Assembly: GCF_003058195.1 (NCBI RefSeq)
Contig: NZ_QBUH01000005.1
Span: 407,692 to 471,691 of the forward strand
Length of the DNA: 64,000 nt
Direction of reading: 5' to 3'
Source of the DNA: Elizabethkingia sp. YR214
Lineage (GTDB): Bacteria; Bacteroidota; Bacteroidia; Flavobacteriales; Weeksellaceae
Shown: positions 16,560 through 28,398 of the stretch, piece by piece
Numbering within the stretch: position 1 is the stretch's first letter
Layout of the letters: each line of letters opens with the position of its first letter
Program-made: the position numbers and the translations under genes
Notes under the pieces: model-generated
Told to the model about the DNA's origin: nothing
Seen by the model: the letters and a program-made list of their open reading frames with translations, nothing else
The model's database searches: none

Positions 16560-19163
16560 ATGACTTCACAAGAAATACGCCAAAGGTTCTTAGATTTTTT
16601 TAAAGAAAAAGGACACCAGATCGTCCCTTCCGCACCAATTGTGCTAAAGGATGATCCCACACTGATGTTTTCCAATTCGGGGATGACGCAATTCAAAGAT
16701 TTTTTCTTAGGCTACAAAGAGCCTTCAAGTCTCAGAATTGCCGATACACAAAAATGTCTTCGTGTTTCCGGAAAACACAATGACCTGGACGATGTAGGCC
16801 GCGATACCTACCATCACACAATGTTCGAAATGCTAGGCAACTGGTCTTTCGGTGACTATTTCAAAAAAGAAGCAATAGCCTGGGCGTGGGAGCTTCTTAC
16901 AGAAGTATATAAGATTTCTAAAGACGATTTGTATGTAACCATATTCGAAGGTGATGCTTCCGAGAATCTGGAAAGAGATCAGGATGCTTATAATTACTGG
17001 AAAGAATATGTTGATGAATCCAGAATCATCAATGGTAACAAAAAAGACAACTTCTGGGAAATGGGTGATACTGGACCATGTGGACCTTGTTCCGAAATCC
17101 ACGTAGATATCCGTAGCGCCGAGGAGAAAGCAAAAATATCCGGAAGAGAATTAGTCAATCAGGATCATCCACAGGTGGTCGAAGTATGGAATCTTGTATT
17201 TATGGAATTCCTGAGAAAAGCAGATAAATCTCTGGAAAAACTTCCAAAACAAAATGTGGATACAGGTATGGGCTTCGAGCGTCTTTGTATGGCATTACAA
17301 GGAAAAGAATCCAACTACGATACAGATGTATTCACACCGCTAATCTCTAAAGTAGAGGAAATTTCCGGTAAAAAATATACTGGTATTCTCGAAGATGAAA
17401 AAGATATTGCTATTCGTGTAGTAGTAGATCATATCCGTGCTGTAGCATTTGCAATTGCAGATGGACAGTTGCCTTCTAACGGAGGTGCCGGATATGTTAT
17501 CCGAAGAATTTTAAGACGTGCTATTTCTTACGCATACAGATTCTTGGACATGAAAGAGGCTTTCCTTTACAAGCTTGTTGCTGTTCTAAAGGATCAGATG
17601 GGATCTTTCTTCCCGGAAATTGTAAAGCAGGAGAAACTGGTTACCGAAGTAATTAAGGAAGAAGAAAACTCGTTCCTGAAAACTATTGAACATGGATTGG
17701 TAAGACTGGATGCTATTATCCAGGCAACTATAAAAAATAACGAGAAAAACCTTCCGGGTGAACAAGTATTCGAATTATATGATACTTTCGGATTCCCGGC
17801 TGACCTTTCCCGCATTATTGCTGAAGAAAAAGGGCTAAGCATAGATGAAGCTGGTTTTGAAGAGGAAATGAACAAGCAAAAACAACGTTCAAAACAATCC
17901 TCAGCTTCTAAAACCTATGACTGGGTTATTTTGGAAGAAAAATCTGAAAACTTTGTAGGTTATGATCTTACCGAAAACGAAGTAAAAATTACCCGTTACA
18001 GAAAGATTGAAAATAAAGACGGAGAATTTTATCAGATTGTACTGGATGAGACTCCGTTCTATGCAGAAGGAGGTGGCCAGGTTGGAGATAAAGGAATCTT
18101 AGAAAATGCTACGGAGAGCATTGAAATTCTGGATACCAAAAAAGAAAACAACCTTAATATTTCTTTAATCCCTACTCTGCCACAGGATGTAGAAGCTACT
18201 TTTACAGCAAAAGTTGATATTTCCAAAAGAAAGGATACCGAAAACAACCACTCTGCTACTCACCTTTTACATGAAGCTTTAAGAAGTATATTAGGAACTC
18301 ACGTAGAGCAAAAAGGTTCGTTTGTAGGACCAGATTATTTACGTTTCGACTTCTCTCATTTCAGCAAAATGACAGAAGAAGAATGGGCTGCTGTAGAGCA
18401 ACAGGTAAATGAAAAGATCAGAGCTAATATAGCACTTCAGGAATATAGAAACATTCCGATTCAGGAAGCTATGGACAAAGGTGCTATGGCTTTATTTGGT
18501 GAGAAATACGGTGATAATGTCCGCATGATAGAATTTGGAACATCCAAAGAATTGTGTGGAGGAACTCACGTAAAAAATACCGGAGAAATAGGTCTGTTCA
18601 AAATAGAATCCGAAGGTTCGGCTGCAGCCGGAATCCGAAGAATTGAAGCTATTACAGGATCTAAAGCAAGAGAATATTTCGAAACATTAGAAAAAAACTA
18701 CCAGGAAATTGCACAATTCCTGAAGTCCAAAGATGTTTTAAGATCTGTTCAAAAACTGGTAGAAGAAAACCAAGCTTTAAAATCAGAAATTGAAAGCTTT
18801 AAAGCCGAAAAAGCGAAACAAGAAGCTTTACAATGGAAAAATGAATATCAGGATAAAGGTGATAAAAAGCTATTGGTAAAGAAAACTTCAATGGATGCTG
18901 GTTCTGTTAAAGATATTGTTTTCCAATTGAAGAAAGAAATTCCGGGGTCATTGACTATTATCCTGTCCAACGCAGGTGATAAACCAATGATTACAATTGG
19001 AGTTTCCGACGATCTTACCCAGACTTATCAGGCCGGAACTTTGATTAAAGATCTTGCTAAAGAAATCCAGGGCGGCGGCGGCGGTGCACCAGCATTTGCT
19101 ACAGCCGGAGGTAAAAACCTTGACGGACTGGAAAAAGCTTTTGAAAAAGCACAACAGTTATAA
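16560..19163 (+). CDS. alaS: Alanyl-tRNA synthetase
   Basis: AlaS charges tRNA-Ala and edits mischarged Ser/Gly. The 867-residue protein is complete: the class II catalytic domain (motif 2 [16 protein letters not shown], with [23 protein letters not shown]), the editing domain with zinc ligands HSATHLLH and CGGTHV, and the C-terminal C-Ala domain with the glycine-rich [14 protein letters not shown]. The run of GGC codons at 19071-19083 encodes that glycine stretch. A -7 element lies just upstream and a terminator just downstream, so it is monocistronic. Confidence 0.97.
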   Translation: MTSQEIRQRFLDFFKEKGHQIVPSAPIVLKDDPTLMFSNSGMTQFKDFFLGYKEPSSLRIADTQKCLRVSGKHNDLDDVGRDTYHHTMFEMLGNWSFGDYFKKEAIAWAWELLTEVYKISKDDLYVTIFEGDASENLERDQDAYNYWKEYVDESRIINGNKKDNFWEMGDTGPCGPCSEIHVDIRSAEEKAKISGRELVNQDHPQVVEVWNLVFMEFLRKADKSLEKLPKQNVDTGMGFERLCMALQGKESNYDTDVFTPLISKVEEISGKKYTGILEDEKDIAIRVVVDHIRAVAFAIADGQLPSNGGAGYVIRRILRRAISYAYRFLDMKEAFLYKLVAVLKDQMGSFFPEIVKQEKLVTEVIKEEENSFLKTIEHGLVRLDAIIQATIKNNEKNLPGEQVFELYDTFGFPADLSRIIAEEKGLSIDEAGFEEEMNKQKQRSKQSSASKTYDWVILEEKSENFVGYDLTENEVKITRYRKIENKDGEFYQIVLDETPFYAEGGGQVGDKGILENATESIEILDTKKENNLNISLIPTLPQDVEATFTAKVDISKRKDTENNHSATHLLHEALRSILGTHVEQKGSFVGPDYLRFDFSHFSKMTEEEWAAVEQQVNEKIRANIALQEYRNIPIQEAMDKGAMALFGEKYGDNVRMIEFGTSKELCGGTHVKNTGEIGLFKIESEGSAAAGIRRIEAITGSKAREYFETLEKNYQEIAQFLKSKDVLRSVQKLVEENQALKSEIESFKAEKAKQEALQWKNEYQDKGDKKLLVKKTSMDAGSVKDIVFQLKKEIPGSLTIILSNAGDKPMITIGVSDDLTQTYQAGTLIKDLAKEIQGGGGGAPAFATAGGKNLDGLEKAFEKAQQL

Positions 19164-19182
19164 CAACATCGTTTATACATAA

Positions 19183-19212
19183 AAAAAGCTACCTGAATCA
19201 GGTAGCTTTTTT
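19183..19212. terminator. Terminator between alaS and the SDR gene
   Basis: An A-rich tract, stem GCTACC/GGTAGC extended by CTGA/TCAG, and TTTTTTATTTT form a terminator usable on both strands for two convergent genes. Confidence 0.85.
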
Positions 19213-19230
19213 ATTTTGTCAAATAATATT

Positions 19231-19944
19231 TTAAGGATTTGTGGAGAAAATAGAACCATTAGCTATTAGCGCTCTTCTGTTCATTTTCAGGATATCTCTA
19301 ACCCACTCTGCAAAGTCTTCCGGTTGCAATACTTTATCAGGATTACCATCTGTTAAACCTGCTCCGATACTCATATCCGATGCTATTGTACTTGGTGTAA
19401 GAGTAATCACGCGGATATTTTGTTTTCTCCATTCTGCCATCATCGACTGGGAAAGTGATATTACTGCTGCTTTAGAAGCTGCATAAGCAGACATTCCGCC
19501 GCCACCTTTCAATCCTGCTGTAGAAGCAACATTTACGATATCTCCCTGACCATTTTCTTTCATAAACGGATATACCGCTTTTGAAGCATAATACACACCA
19601 AAAAGATTGGTTTTAATTACTTGTTCCCATACATCAGAAGACATATCTTCTAACGTTCCCATATTTCCGATTCCGGCATTGTTTATCAGGATATCTACAC
19701 TTCCTAACTCACTAGCAAGATCTGCAATACCTTTTTGTACCTCAGCTTCCTGATCTACATTGAATACTGCATAACCCGATTTCACTCCCAGCTGCTCTAA
19801 TTCGGCTACTGTATTCTTTAAATTTTCTTCATTTCTTCCGGTAATTGCAACGTTTGCTCCTTCATTAGCCAGTGCTAAAGCAACTGCCTTACCTAATCCT
19901 TTACCACCACCTGTTACAATGGCGTTTTTTCCCTTTAGATCCAT
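19231..19944 (-). CDS. Short-chain dehydrogenase (3-ketoacyl-ACP reductase-like)
   Basis: The 237-residue protein has the classical SDR pattern: cofactor motif TGGGKGLG at about 12-19, NNAG at about 86-89, and the catalytic Ser-Tyr-Lys set (VNVASTAG... SAYAASKAA). An Arg in AITGRNEENL suggests NADP(H) preference. This is the 3-ketoacyl-ACP-reductase-like subgroup used for many keto substrates. I chose ATG 19944: the in-frame ATG at 20010 would add a Lys-rich tail and overlap the promoter element at 19969-19976. Confidence 0.88.
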   Translation of the reverse strand: MDLKGKNAIVTGGGKGLGKAVALALANEGANVAITGRNEENLKNTVAELEQLGVKSGYAVFNVDQEAEVQKGIADLASELGSVDILINNAGIGNMGTLEDMSSDVWEQVIKTNLFGVYYASKAVYPFMKENGQGDIVNVASTAGLKGGGGMSAYAASKAAVISLSQSMMAEWRKQNIRVITLTPSTIASDMSIGAGLTDGNPDKVLQPEDFAEWVRDILKMNRRALIANGSIFSTNP

Positions 19945-19968
19945 TATGTTATTTTTTATCTGTGTATA

Positions 19969-19976
19969 CAAATTTA
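19969..19976 (-). promoter_or_regulatory. Promoter -7 element for the SDR gene
   Basis: TAAATTTG on the minus strand fits TAnnTTTG and lies 25 bases before ATG 19944. This supports that start over the upstream ATG. Confidence 0.45.
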
Positions 19977-20017
19977 CAAAAAGCATAGGAGACTTATGTT
20001 TACCAAACATTAAATCC

Positions 20018-20512
20018 TTAGCCTCCGAAACTGTTACTATTCTGTTTTACCTTATTTCTCTGTTGCTTTCTGTACTCCCATGGAGCTATAGCATGAACAT
20101 CCTGCCACAATCCCAGTTTCTGATTTTTAGCGACTTCCTGTAAATCACCCAATGATTTATCCTTTGAATAACTATAGTACCACCAGCCTAATCCGGCCTT
20201 AATAAGTTCTGCAGAGAGATATTTTCCATTATCATAATATACCTTAGCTATTGATCTTCCATAGCGGTCCGTATCTGATTCTACGTAAGTAATACTTTTT
20301 CCGAAAATTTCTGAAGAAGTAAATTTCTTTGCATTCTTACCAAAAGGCTGCCTGCTCTCCGGGCAGTCTACCTCTGCCAGCCTCAATGCTTTTTGTACGT
20401 TACCCTTTAAAAGAACCACAACAGTATCCCCATCCTTAATCCCTACTACCCTTGCTACTGTCTGTGCAGACAATAAAACAGGAAATAATAATAGTGCTAT
20501 TATTTTTTTCAT
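20018..20512 (-). CDS. Secreted thermonuclease-like (SNase) protein
   Basis: The 164-residue protein has a signal peptide (MKKIIALLLFPVLLSAQ) and an SNase OB-fold domain. The catalytic pattern is visible: VVGIKDGDTVVVL, ALRLAEVDCPESRQPFG (RxxxxDxPE-like) and DRYGRSIAKVYYDNG (DxYGRxLA-like). It would cut DNA and RNA outside the cytoplasm in a Ca2+-dependent way. ATG 20512 is chosen because it starts the signal peptide; an ATG at 20536 would prepend eight residues and cover the promoter. Confidence 0.9.
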   Translation of the reverse strand: MKKIIALLLFPVLLSAQTVARVVGIKDGDTVVVLLKGNVQKALRLAEVDCPESRQPFGKNAKKFTSSEIFGKSITYVESDTDRYGRSIAKVYYDNGKYLSAELIKAGLGWWYYSYSKDKSLGDLQEVAKNQKLGLWQDVHAIAPWEYRKQQRNKVKQNSNSFGG

Positions 20513-20517
20513 GGCCG

Positions 20518-20525
20518 CAAAGATA
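20518..20525 (-). promoter_or_regulatory. Promoter -7 element touching the nuclease start
   Basis: TATCTTTG on the minus strand ends 5 bases before ATG 20512, a layout nearly identical to that of prfB. The mRNA leader would be a few bases or absent. Confidence 0.45.
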
Positions 20526-20614
20526 CGCATATACAATACGAATTAGTTTCTTTTACCATCGCTGGTTATTTGAAATTTGTCCGTATTTTTAATCATCAAA
20601 AAAACACAGTATTT

Positions 20615-21952
20615 ATGCTTTTGGAAGATTACACTTTCAGTATTGGTTCAGAAAAGATTAAAATTCAGGAAGTAAACGGAGTTTTTAAAGCAAAAAATAT
20701 CCGGTATGCCAAATCAAAACGCTATCAGCTTCCAATACCTGTAAGCATTATTGAAGCATTAGCCTCGGTACCTGTACTGACTCCGGTCTGTCCTCAGCAT
20801 CAAAGCGAAATGTTGGAAAGGTTGATTGAACCGACCCGTGTTGAAGATTTTTTGGTTGAAGAATCTCCACAATATCTTTCTGTTACATTTCCAAAAGATA
20901 TTTCGCCAGAAGAGCATATTCCAGTTATTGTCTGGATACATGGTGGATCTTATGAAATAGGATGCGGAAACCTTCCTACTTCCGATCCATCAGTGTGGAT
21001 AAAGGAACAACGTATTATTGTTGTTTCAGTTTCCTATCGCTTAGGTCTGTTCGGTTTTTTGGGAGGCTATGATGAAAGACCTGCTAATCTGGGATTATTT
21101 GATATTATTGAAGCATTGAAATGGATTAAAACCAACATTTCAGCATTCGGAGGAAACCCCGAAAGCATTACCCTTCTAGGACAATCTTCCGGGGGAGATG
21201 CCGTTACTCACCTTATGATTGCTGAGGGTGCAGAAAACCTGTTTAAAAGAGCTATTATCCAAAGTGCTCCTTTAGGACTTCGTGAAAAACGACAAAAGAT
21301 GTCAGAAGAATTCTCTATAAAAACCATTCCCATTAAAGATGATGAAGATTTTATGAAGATGGTTGATGAATATTCCAAATTTCGCCCTTCACTATTAAAA
21401 TACGGATTGAAAGCTGCGATGCCTTTTGCACTGCAATACGGCTTCCCACCTATGGCTCCGGAGAATAAGATTCGCAAATTATGGAAAGATAATGCTACAA
21501 AATATGACGTCCTTATAGGTATAAATGATGAAGAAACTGCATTCTATCTAAGAACTTCCGGAGCATTACAGAAATACACAGAAAAGGGCTTCGGAAAAAG
21601 AATATTGGACAAAACAATACGCCTTACGACCGAAAAGATTTACGGAAAACCAGCTGCAGAATTTGCTTCGGCTTATGCCAAAGCAGGCGGTAATGTGTAT
21701 TTATTCCGGATCTTTTCCAAATTGGAAAGCAACAAAATAGGTGCAGCACACTGTTTAGATCTTCCTTTGTTATTTGGTAACGAAAAAGCATGGAAAAATG
21801 CGGAATTGCTAAAAGGTATTCCATGGGCAGAGGTGGATAAAGTAGGAAAAAAAATAAGGGCTATATGGGCAGAATTTGCCAGAAATGGTTCCGTATCAGA
21901 AAATGCTGACAAACCAGAATCTTTAAAAATATCACATATAAGTGATAAATAA
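20615..21952 (+). CDS. Carboxylesterase (type B) family hydrolase
   Basis: The 445-residue alpha/beta hydrolase has the type-B carboxylesterase signatures. These are the oxyanion segment VIVWIHGGSYEIGCG at about 103-117, the start of the nucleophile elbow in GNPESITLLGQSSGGDAV with Ser near 191, and an acid/His pair further on (NDEETAF, then GAAHCLDLPLLFG). There is no signal peptide, so it is probably cytoplasmic. I prefer ATG 20615 to the TTG at 20570. A peptide-bond or ester substrate cannot be specified. Confidence 0.85.
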   Translation: MLLEDYTFSIGSEKIKIQEVNGVFKAKNIRYAKSKRYQLPIPVSIIEALASVPVLTPVCPQHQSEMLERLIEPTRVEDFLVEESPQYLSVTFPKDISPEEHIPVIVWIHGGSYEIGCGNLPTSDPSVWIKEQRIIVVSVSYRLGLFGFLGGYDERPANLGLFDIIEALKWIKTNISAFGGNPESITLLGQSSGGDAVTHLMIAEGAENLFKRAIIQSAPLGLREKRQKMSEEFSIKTIPIKDDEDFMKMVDEYSKFRPSLLKYGLKAAMPFALQYGFPPMAPENKIRKLWKDNATKYDVLIGINDEETAFYLRTSGALQKYTEKGFGKRILDKTIRLTTEKIYGKPAAEFASAYAKAGGNVYLFRIFSKLESNKIGAAHCLDLPLLFGNEKAWKNAELLKGIPWAEVDKVGKKIRAIWAEFARNGSVSENADKPESLKISHISDK

Positions 21953-22050
21953 TTTATTTTAGCTTAAACTCTTTATCAGTAAGCATTACAGAACATCCAC
22001 TTTAACAAAAATTTAAATTTTGTTTGTATTTTCTGTAACTTTCTTACACA

Positions 22051-22058
22051 TAGCTTTG
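22051..22058 (+). promoter_or_regulatory. Promoter -7 element for the DUF5686 gene
   Basis: TAGCTTTG fits TAnnTTTG, 19 bases before the ATG. A TTTG at 22023-22026 lies 24 bases upstream, close to the expected -33 spacing. Confidence 0.5.
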
Positions 22059-22077
22059 TCATATATAAAAACAATAT

Positions 22078-24534
22078 ATGAAACAAGCTTTATCTTTTTT
22101 ACTTCTCTTCTTTATCAGCTTCTATTTTAGCCAGACTCAGCTAAAAATTATTAATATTGATAATAAAAATCCAGTTCCGGATGCTTCTGTATACTGTGAT
22201 GACAATCTACTTGGGAAAACTAACCAGCAAGGTATTCTAACATTTAAAACCAAATGTAAGAAAGTTGATATCCTGGCCAACGATTTCGAAGATGAAGAAG
22301 CTACGATAAGTAAAGAAATGCTTATTTCCCTAAAGCCTAATTCGGAGAAAACAAAAAGCATCAATCGTGTTACAATTGCTGATAAAAGCGATCCACGTGC
22401 ATTAAAAATGCTGGATGAGCTTCTAAAGCGTTACAAAGAGAACAGTCCACAATCGTTAGACTCTTACAATTTCAAATCATACAGCAAAATATCAATTGAT
22501 TTTGATAAAGACTCTATTGCCACCTATCAGAATTTTATGACTAAGAGAAATGACTCTATTGGTAAAATTCCGAACAGAAATCTGAAAACTACAGAAACTA
22601 AAAAGAAAGATTCTTTAGCTGAGGAAGACTTGGTAAATATGGTACAACACAACCAATATTTTCTTTGGGAAAAAGCCTCCGAATATCTTTTCTCTAAAAA
22701 ATACGGAGAAAAAACAAATATACTGGACAACAGAATGTCTGGCTTCCCCAATCCTATTTATGAAGCATTGGCTATGAATGTTTCTAACCTCAACAAAATA
22801 CCAAAGCAGATAAGGCCCGAAAGCAGAACTATTTACCATTATTATATATCCGACACCACAACATTGGATAACCGAAAAACTTATGTAATCAAGTTTAAGG
22901 AGATCAATAACAAACTAAGACAGAATCCCAGAAAATACAATGGTTACATCTATGTAGATGCCGAAAACTATGCACTGAAGAAAATAGAAAGCAACAGCAA
23001 AAAAAACAATGAAGGGAATGTAGTATCCGTATGGAAGCCAATAAACAATAAATGGTTTCTGGATTCTGAGAATCTGAAAATAAAAATGGGAGACCAAAGC
23101 TTTACAACCGGGAAAGTACAGGATAGTACTAAAAGTACAGAGAAGCCCAAGTTAAAGAGAAAAAAATTTGGAAACTATCTCTATATTAAAAATCAATTCT
23201 TTGATTTTGAAATTAATAAAGAACAGAAAGCGGATGACTATCGTGGCTATACAATGACTGTGAAAAATTCCGACGGAAAACTCCTGCAGGAATACAGAAC
23301 CGACAGCCTTACAGAGAGAGAGAAAGGCACCTATGTAAAGATAGACAGCCTGGTGAAAAAATATGATTTTGATAAAAAAGTAAGCCTCTTCACTAACCTG
23401 ATGAAGGGAAATCTACGTTACAAAATGTTGGATTTTGATCTGACCAAAATTATTAATTACGATAAATACCAGGGTGTAAGACTTGGAGCTAGCGTAAAAC
23501 TGAATGAAAAGTTTAGCAAAACATTTTCTCCCGACGCCTATTTTGGCTATGGTTTCAAAGATCACCGCTGGAAATATGGTGCAGGCATGGATATGAAACT
23601 TTCAGATAAAAGAACATCTGTTTTCCGTGTAGATTATTATGACGATGTATTCCCAGCCGGTAGAATAAATACAACATTCTGGGACAATCCGATGAAGCTA
23701 AAGGATATTCTTGTAGATATGCACAACGCCAATTTCTTCCGGAGTCAGAAATGGGGAGCATCATTCTTATATGACCTATCCAATACACTGAGTGCTAAAG
23801 TCAGTATCAATCACGAGAATCAAAATGCTATGTTCGACTATCAGTACCGCGATATGGGCAATAGCTTTAAAAATGTTAGTACTATCCTGTCTCTGAAATA
23901 TGCACCGAACGATAAAAACCTAATGACCCCTGGTGGAAAACTGACCTATGAAAAACATTATCCTTACTTCTTTGTAAACTATGAAAAAGGAAATAAAATA
24001 TTCGACGGAGATCTTAATTATCACAGACTAGATGCCTTGGCCATTCATCAGTTCGGGACAAAATTAGGCTATACTAATATTAAAGTTTTTGGCGGCTTTT
24101 CTTCCGGAACAGCTCCTATTTGGAAAAGCTTTGAAATAACAGGACAAACCGGAGATATCAGCAGTAACTGGGCCTCAAAAATCAATAAGCCTTCTAATCT
24201 GGGATTTGTAACTATGCCAGCTGGAACGTTCTACGCAGACAAATTTATTGGTTTTCAGATTTCTCAATCTCTGCCATTCAGATTCAGAACTCTTGGAAAA
24301 GCTTATTCCAATATAGAACTGGAATACCAAACCGTAGTAGGTAATTTTAAAAACAGTGCTGATCATCAGTTCAATTTTAGAGTGCTAGATCACAACTATC
24401 AGGAAGTTGGTATTATATGGAACAGATTTCTGGGTAGTAAATTTGGTGTAGGTTTTTCTTACAGATTAGGTTACTATCAGATGCCGGCTTTCAAAGACAA
24501 TATTGGATTCCAAATTAAATTAAATGCTTTTTAG
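22078..24534 (+). CDS. DUF5686-family outer-membrane protein
   Basis: The 818-residue protein has a signal peptide (MKQALSFLLLFFISFYFSQ) and a carboxypeptidase-regulatory-like beta domain (about 22-95, NPVPDASVYCDDNLLGKTNQQG). It has a long periplasmic middle part and a C-terminal half of amphipathic beta strands ending in an aromatic outer-membrane barrel signature (GFSYRLGYYQMPAFKDNIGFQIKLNAF). This is the DUF5686/CarboxypepD_reg arrangement common in Bacteroidota. The function is not established. It is transcribed alone, with its own promoter element. Confidence 0.85.
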   Translation: MKQALSFLLLFFISFYFSQTQLKIINIDNKNPVPDASVYCDDNLLGKTNQQGILTFKTKCKKVDILANDFEDEEATISKEMLISLKPNSEKTKSINRVTIADKSDPRALKMLDELLKRYKENSPQSLDSYNFKSYSKISIDFDKDSIATYQNFMTKRNDSIGKIPNRNLKTTETKKKDSLAEEDLVNMVQHNQYFLWEKASEYLFSKKYGEKTNILDNRMSGFPNPIYEALAMNVSNLNKIPKQIRPESRTIYHYYISDTTTLDNRKTYVIKFKEINNKLRQNPRKYNGYIYVDAENYALKKIESNSKKNNEGNVVSVWKPINNKWFLDSENLKIKMGDQSFTTGKVQDSTKSTEKPKLKRKKFGNYLYIKNQFFDFEINKEQKADDYRGYTMTVKNSDGKLLQEYRTDSLTEREKGTYVKIDSLVKKYDFDKKVSLFTNLMKGNLRYKMLDFDLTKIINYDKYQGVRLGASVKLNEKFSKTFSPDAYFGYGFKDHRWKYGAGMDMKLSDKRTSVFRVDYYDDVFPAGRINTTFWDNPMKLKDILVDMHNANFFRSQKWGASFLYDLSNTLSAKVSINHENQNAMFDYQYRDMGNSFKNVSTILSLKYAPNDKNLMTPGGKLTYEKHYPYFFVNYEKGNKIFDGDLNYHRLDALAIHQFGTKLGYTNIKVFGGFSSGTAPIWKSFEITGQTGDISSNWASKINKPSNLGFVTMPAGTFYADKFIGFQISQSLPFRFRTLGKAYSNIELEYQTVVGNFKNSADHQFNFRVLDHNYQEVGIIWNRFLGSKFGVGFSYRLGYYQMPAFKDNIGFQIKLNAF

Positions 24535-24567
24535 AAAATTTCTTTTTACAGTTTAAAATATGATTAA

Positions 24568-26616
<2,049 letters not shown>

Positions 26617-26640
26617 AAGCAAGTCATCTATAAAACTACA

Positions 26641-26675
26641 CGCCTCACAGATTTTAAGATCTGTGAGGCGTTTTT
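26641..26675. terminator. Bidirectional terminator after ligA
   Basis: A perfect 12-bp GC-rich stem (CGCCTCACAGAT and complement) with a 6-base loop is followed by TTTTT on the plus strand. The convergent hypothetical gene ends right beside it. Confidence 0.9.
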
Positions 26676-26676
26676 A

Positions 26677-27141
26677 CTATTTTTTAGGCAGTTGTACTGC
26701 AATTTCGTAAAGTTTTCCGGCCATTAGGAATTTAATCCTCTCTCTTGTTGTTACAGTATTGATACTACCATCTCTCAGAATAATAATTCTGTCTCCGGGT
26801 GCTATATTCTGATCGGCAAGCCAGTCCTCTGGAGCTACATCATTTTCTTTACGTTTCATAGCTTCCAGAATGTCTTCTGCCAACTCCTGAAAACGTTCAT
26901 CATGAGAATATAAAATGTCATATTCTGCAGGAAGTTTCACTCTGAACACAGCACGGTTACTAATTAGCTTTGCATAATCATCGAATAACGGATTATCTGC
27001 ACCGTCTGTAAATCCTATTTCTACAAGATCTCCCTGATGTTCCTGAGCATACAACTCTGCATCCTCGAAAGTCGCAAAGTTTAAGACCAGTTTATAATTA
27101 TCAAAAGAGTATTCTTGCAGTCTTTTTTTAATATTTTCCAT
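26677..27141 (-). CDS. Conserved hypothetical protein, 154 aa
   Basis: A soluble, acidic 154-residue protein without signal peptide. I recognise no named domain. The first 75 residues alternate strands and helices (KLVLNFATFEDAELYAQEHQGDLVEIGFTDG). The C-terminal part has a possible small barrel (IAPGDRIIILRDGSINTVTTRERIKFLMAGKLYEIAVQ). It is divergent from the Fur-family gene, and its stop is in the shoulder of the ligA terminator. Codon use looks native. Confidence 0.7.
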   Translation of the reverse strand: MENIKKRLQEYSFDNYKLVLNFATFEDAELYAQEHQGDLVEIGFTDGADNPLFDDYAKLISNRAVFRVKLPAEYDILYSHDERFQELAEDILEAMKRKENDVAPEDWLADQNIAPGDRIIILRDGSINTVTTRERIKFLMAGKLYEIAVQLPKK

Positions 27142-27236
27142 AACAAGGTTTTTATATATCCATATACAATTTATAAAAAATTGATTATTAATCGATTATA
27201 AAACATTTGGTTTAACAAAAATTTAAAATTTATCCT

Positions 27237-27244
27237 TAAATTTG
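27237..27244 (+). promoter_or_regulatory. Promoter -7 element for the Fur-family gene
   Basis: TAAATTTG fits TAnnTTTG and lies 32 bases before the GTG start. Confidence 0.45.
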
Positions 27245-27276
27245 TTATAACATCAAAAACCTAATTATAATCTCCT

Positions 27277-27693
27277 GTGAACACACAAAGAATAGAAAAT
27301 ATCCTCGATAATAAAAAGATTCCCATTACTTCTATGCGGATGCTGGTTTTGGATGCTTTTCTAGAGGCTCCACAAGCTCTTTCGTTGTCCGATTTGGAGG
27401 AAAAATTAGCGCAATCTGACCGTAGTACTTTATATCGTACTCTGAAAACTTTTGAAAAAAAAGGTCTTATTCATGGTATTCAGGAACATAATACAACACA
27501 ATATCTCTTATGTAGTGATGATTGCAATGAGGAAATCCACCATGACTATCACCTGCATTTTTATTGTACCAAGTGCAAGCAAACGACTTGTCTGGAGGAA
27601 GTAAGCTTCAGCAATGTTCCGTTTCCTAATGACTATCTGGTAAAAGAATTAAAATTTCTGGCTACAGGTATTTGCAGAGAATGCCGGATATAG
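27277..27693 (+). CDS. Fur-family metal-responsive repressor
   Basis: The 138-residue protein has the Fur winged helix (residues 15-85, SMRMLVLDAFLEAPQALSLSDLEEKLAQSDRSTLYRTLKTF). It is followed by a metal-binding dimerisation domain with CSDDC, IHHDYHLHFYCTKCKQTTC and CRECR, giving several Cys pairs. The His-Asp-His cluster (HHDYHLHFYC) is the Fur/Zur regulatory-metal pattern. Zur or Fur specificity cannot be decided. The start is GTG 27277; no in-frame ATG lies upstream of the fold. Confidence 0.88.
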   Translation: MNTQRIENILDNKKIPITSMRMLVLDAFLEAPQALSLSDLEEKLAQSDRSTLYRTLKTFEKKGLIHGIQEHNTTQYLLCSDDCNEEIHHDYHLHFYCTKCKQTTCLEEVSFSNVPFPNDYLVKELKFLATGICRECRI

Positions 27694-27749
27694 CTTTATA
27701 AAACCAAATAGCCTATTATATCACAACAATGAAGTTTCGGTATAATAAT

Positions 27750-28235
27750 CTATTTAACTCTTTTCATGGGAAAAGTCTGATGGCGTACATTTCCATTTTT
27801 AACACCTGAAATTTCTGCGATTAATGAATCAGCATTTACTTTTGTATAAGAAACAGACTGTGGAAAATCGTGCTCGGGATTCTCAAAAACTATTTTACTA
27901 TCCGTAACAGAATAGGCTTTAAAACTAACCGGCTTACCATCGTTCTGATTTCTTACCGTGGGAATATAATATAAACTCTCCCCTTCTTGTTTCAACTGAA
28001 CTGTTTCGAATATAATGGTGTCTGCACCTTTAAGCGCATAACTCTTTCCTGACAGCTCATTTTCATTTATTTTTTTCCAGGATTCATAGATACTTCCACG
28101 AGAGGTTTTGTTCTCCCATGTACCTATAAGCCACATAGCTTTATCAATTGGCTTTACAGAATGATGAACCCAGCTGCTCACAATAAGTACAACAATAATT
28201 GCGGACAAGACTATTTTTACAGACCTAGTTTTCAT
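27750..28235 (-). CDS. Membrane-anchored DUF6265-like protein
   Basis: The 161-residue protein starts with one membrane helix (KIVLSAIIVVLIVSSWVHH) and then a lipocalin-like beta domain (WLIGTWENKTSRGSIYESWKKINENELSGKSYAL... IVFENPEHDFPQSVSYTK). The WLxGxW and FENPEHDFP motifs are characteristic of the DUF6265 family. The function is unknown. ATG 28235 is preferred over 28289 because it starts the hydrophobic helix cleanly. Confidence 0.75.
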   Translation of the reverse strand: MKTRSVKIVLSAIIVVLIVSSWVHHSVKPIDKAMWLIGTWENKTSRGSIYESWKKINENELSGKSYALKGADTIIFETVQLKQEGESLYYIPTVRNQNDGKPVSFKAYSVTDSKIVFENPEHDFPQSVSYTKVNADSLIAEISGVKNGNVRHQTFPMKRVK

Positions 28236-28398
28236 ATCAGTTAATCTAATATCAAATATACATAAACCGTATTTCACCTCTAATATCAAAAACCTTAATC
28301 TGCTGATAATATCTTTTTATCGTTTAATAAGATGATTTCATCGGTAGCTTTCGGTATCCGTATGTGATAAAAATACCTTTGAAAAAAAATCAAAAACT

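Noticed and set aside
19071..19083. GGC repeat in alaS as a simple-sequence phase switch
   Set aside because: It encodes the conserved glycine-rich stretch of AlaS; the run is short and in frame.
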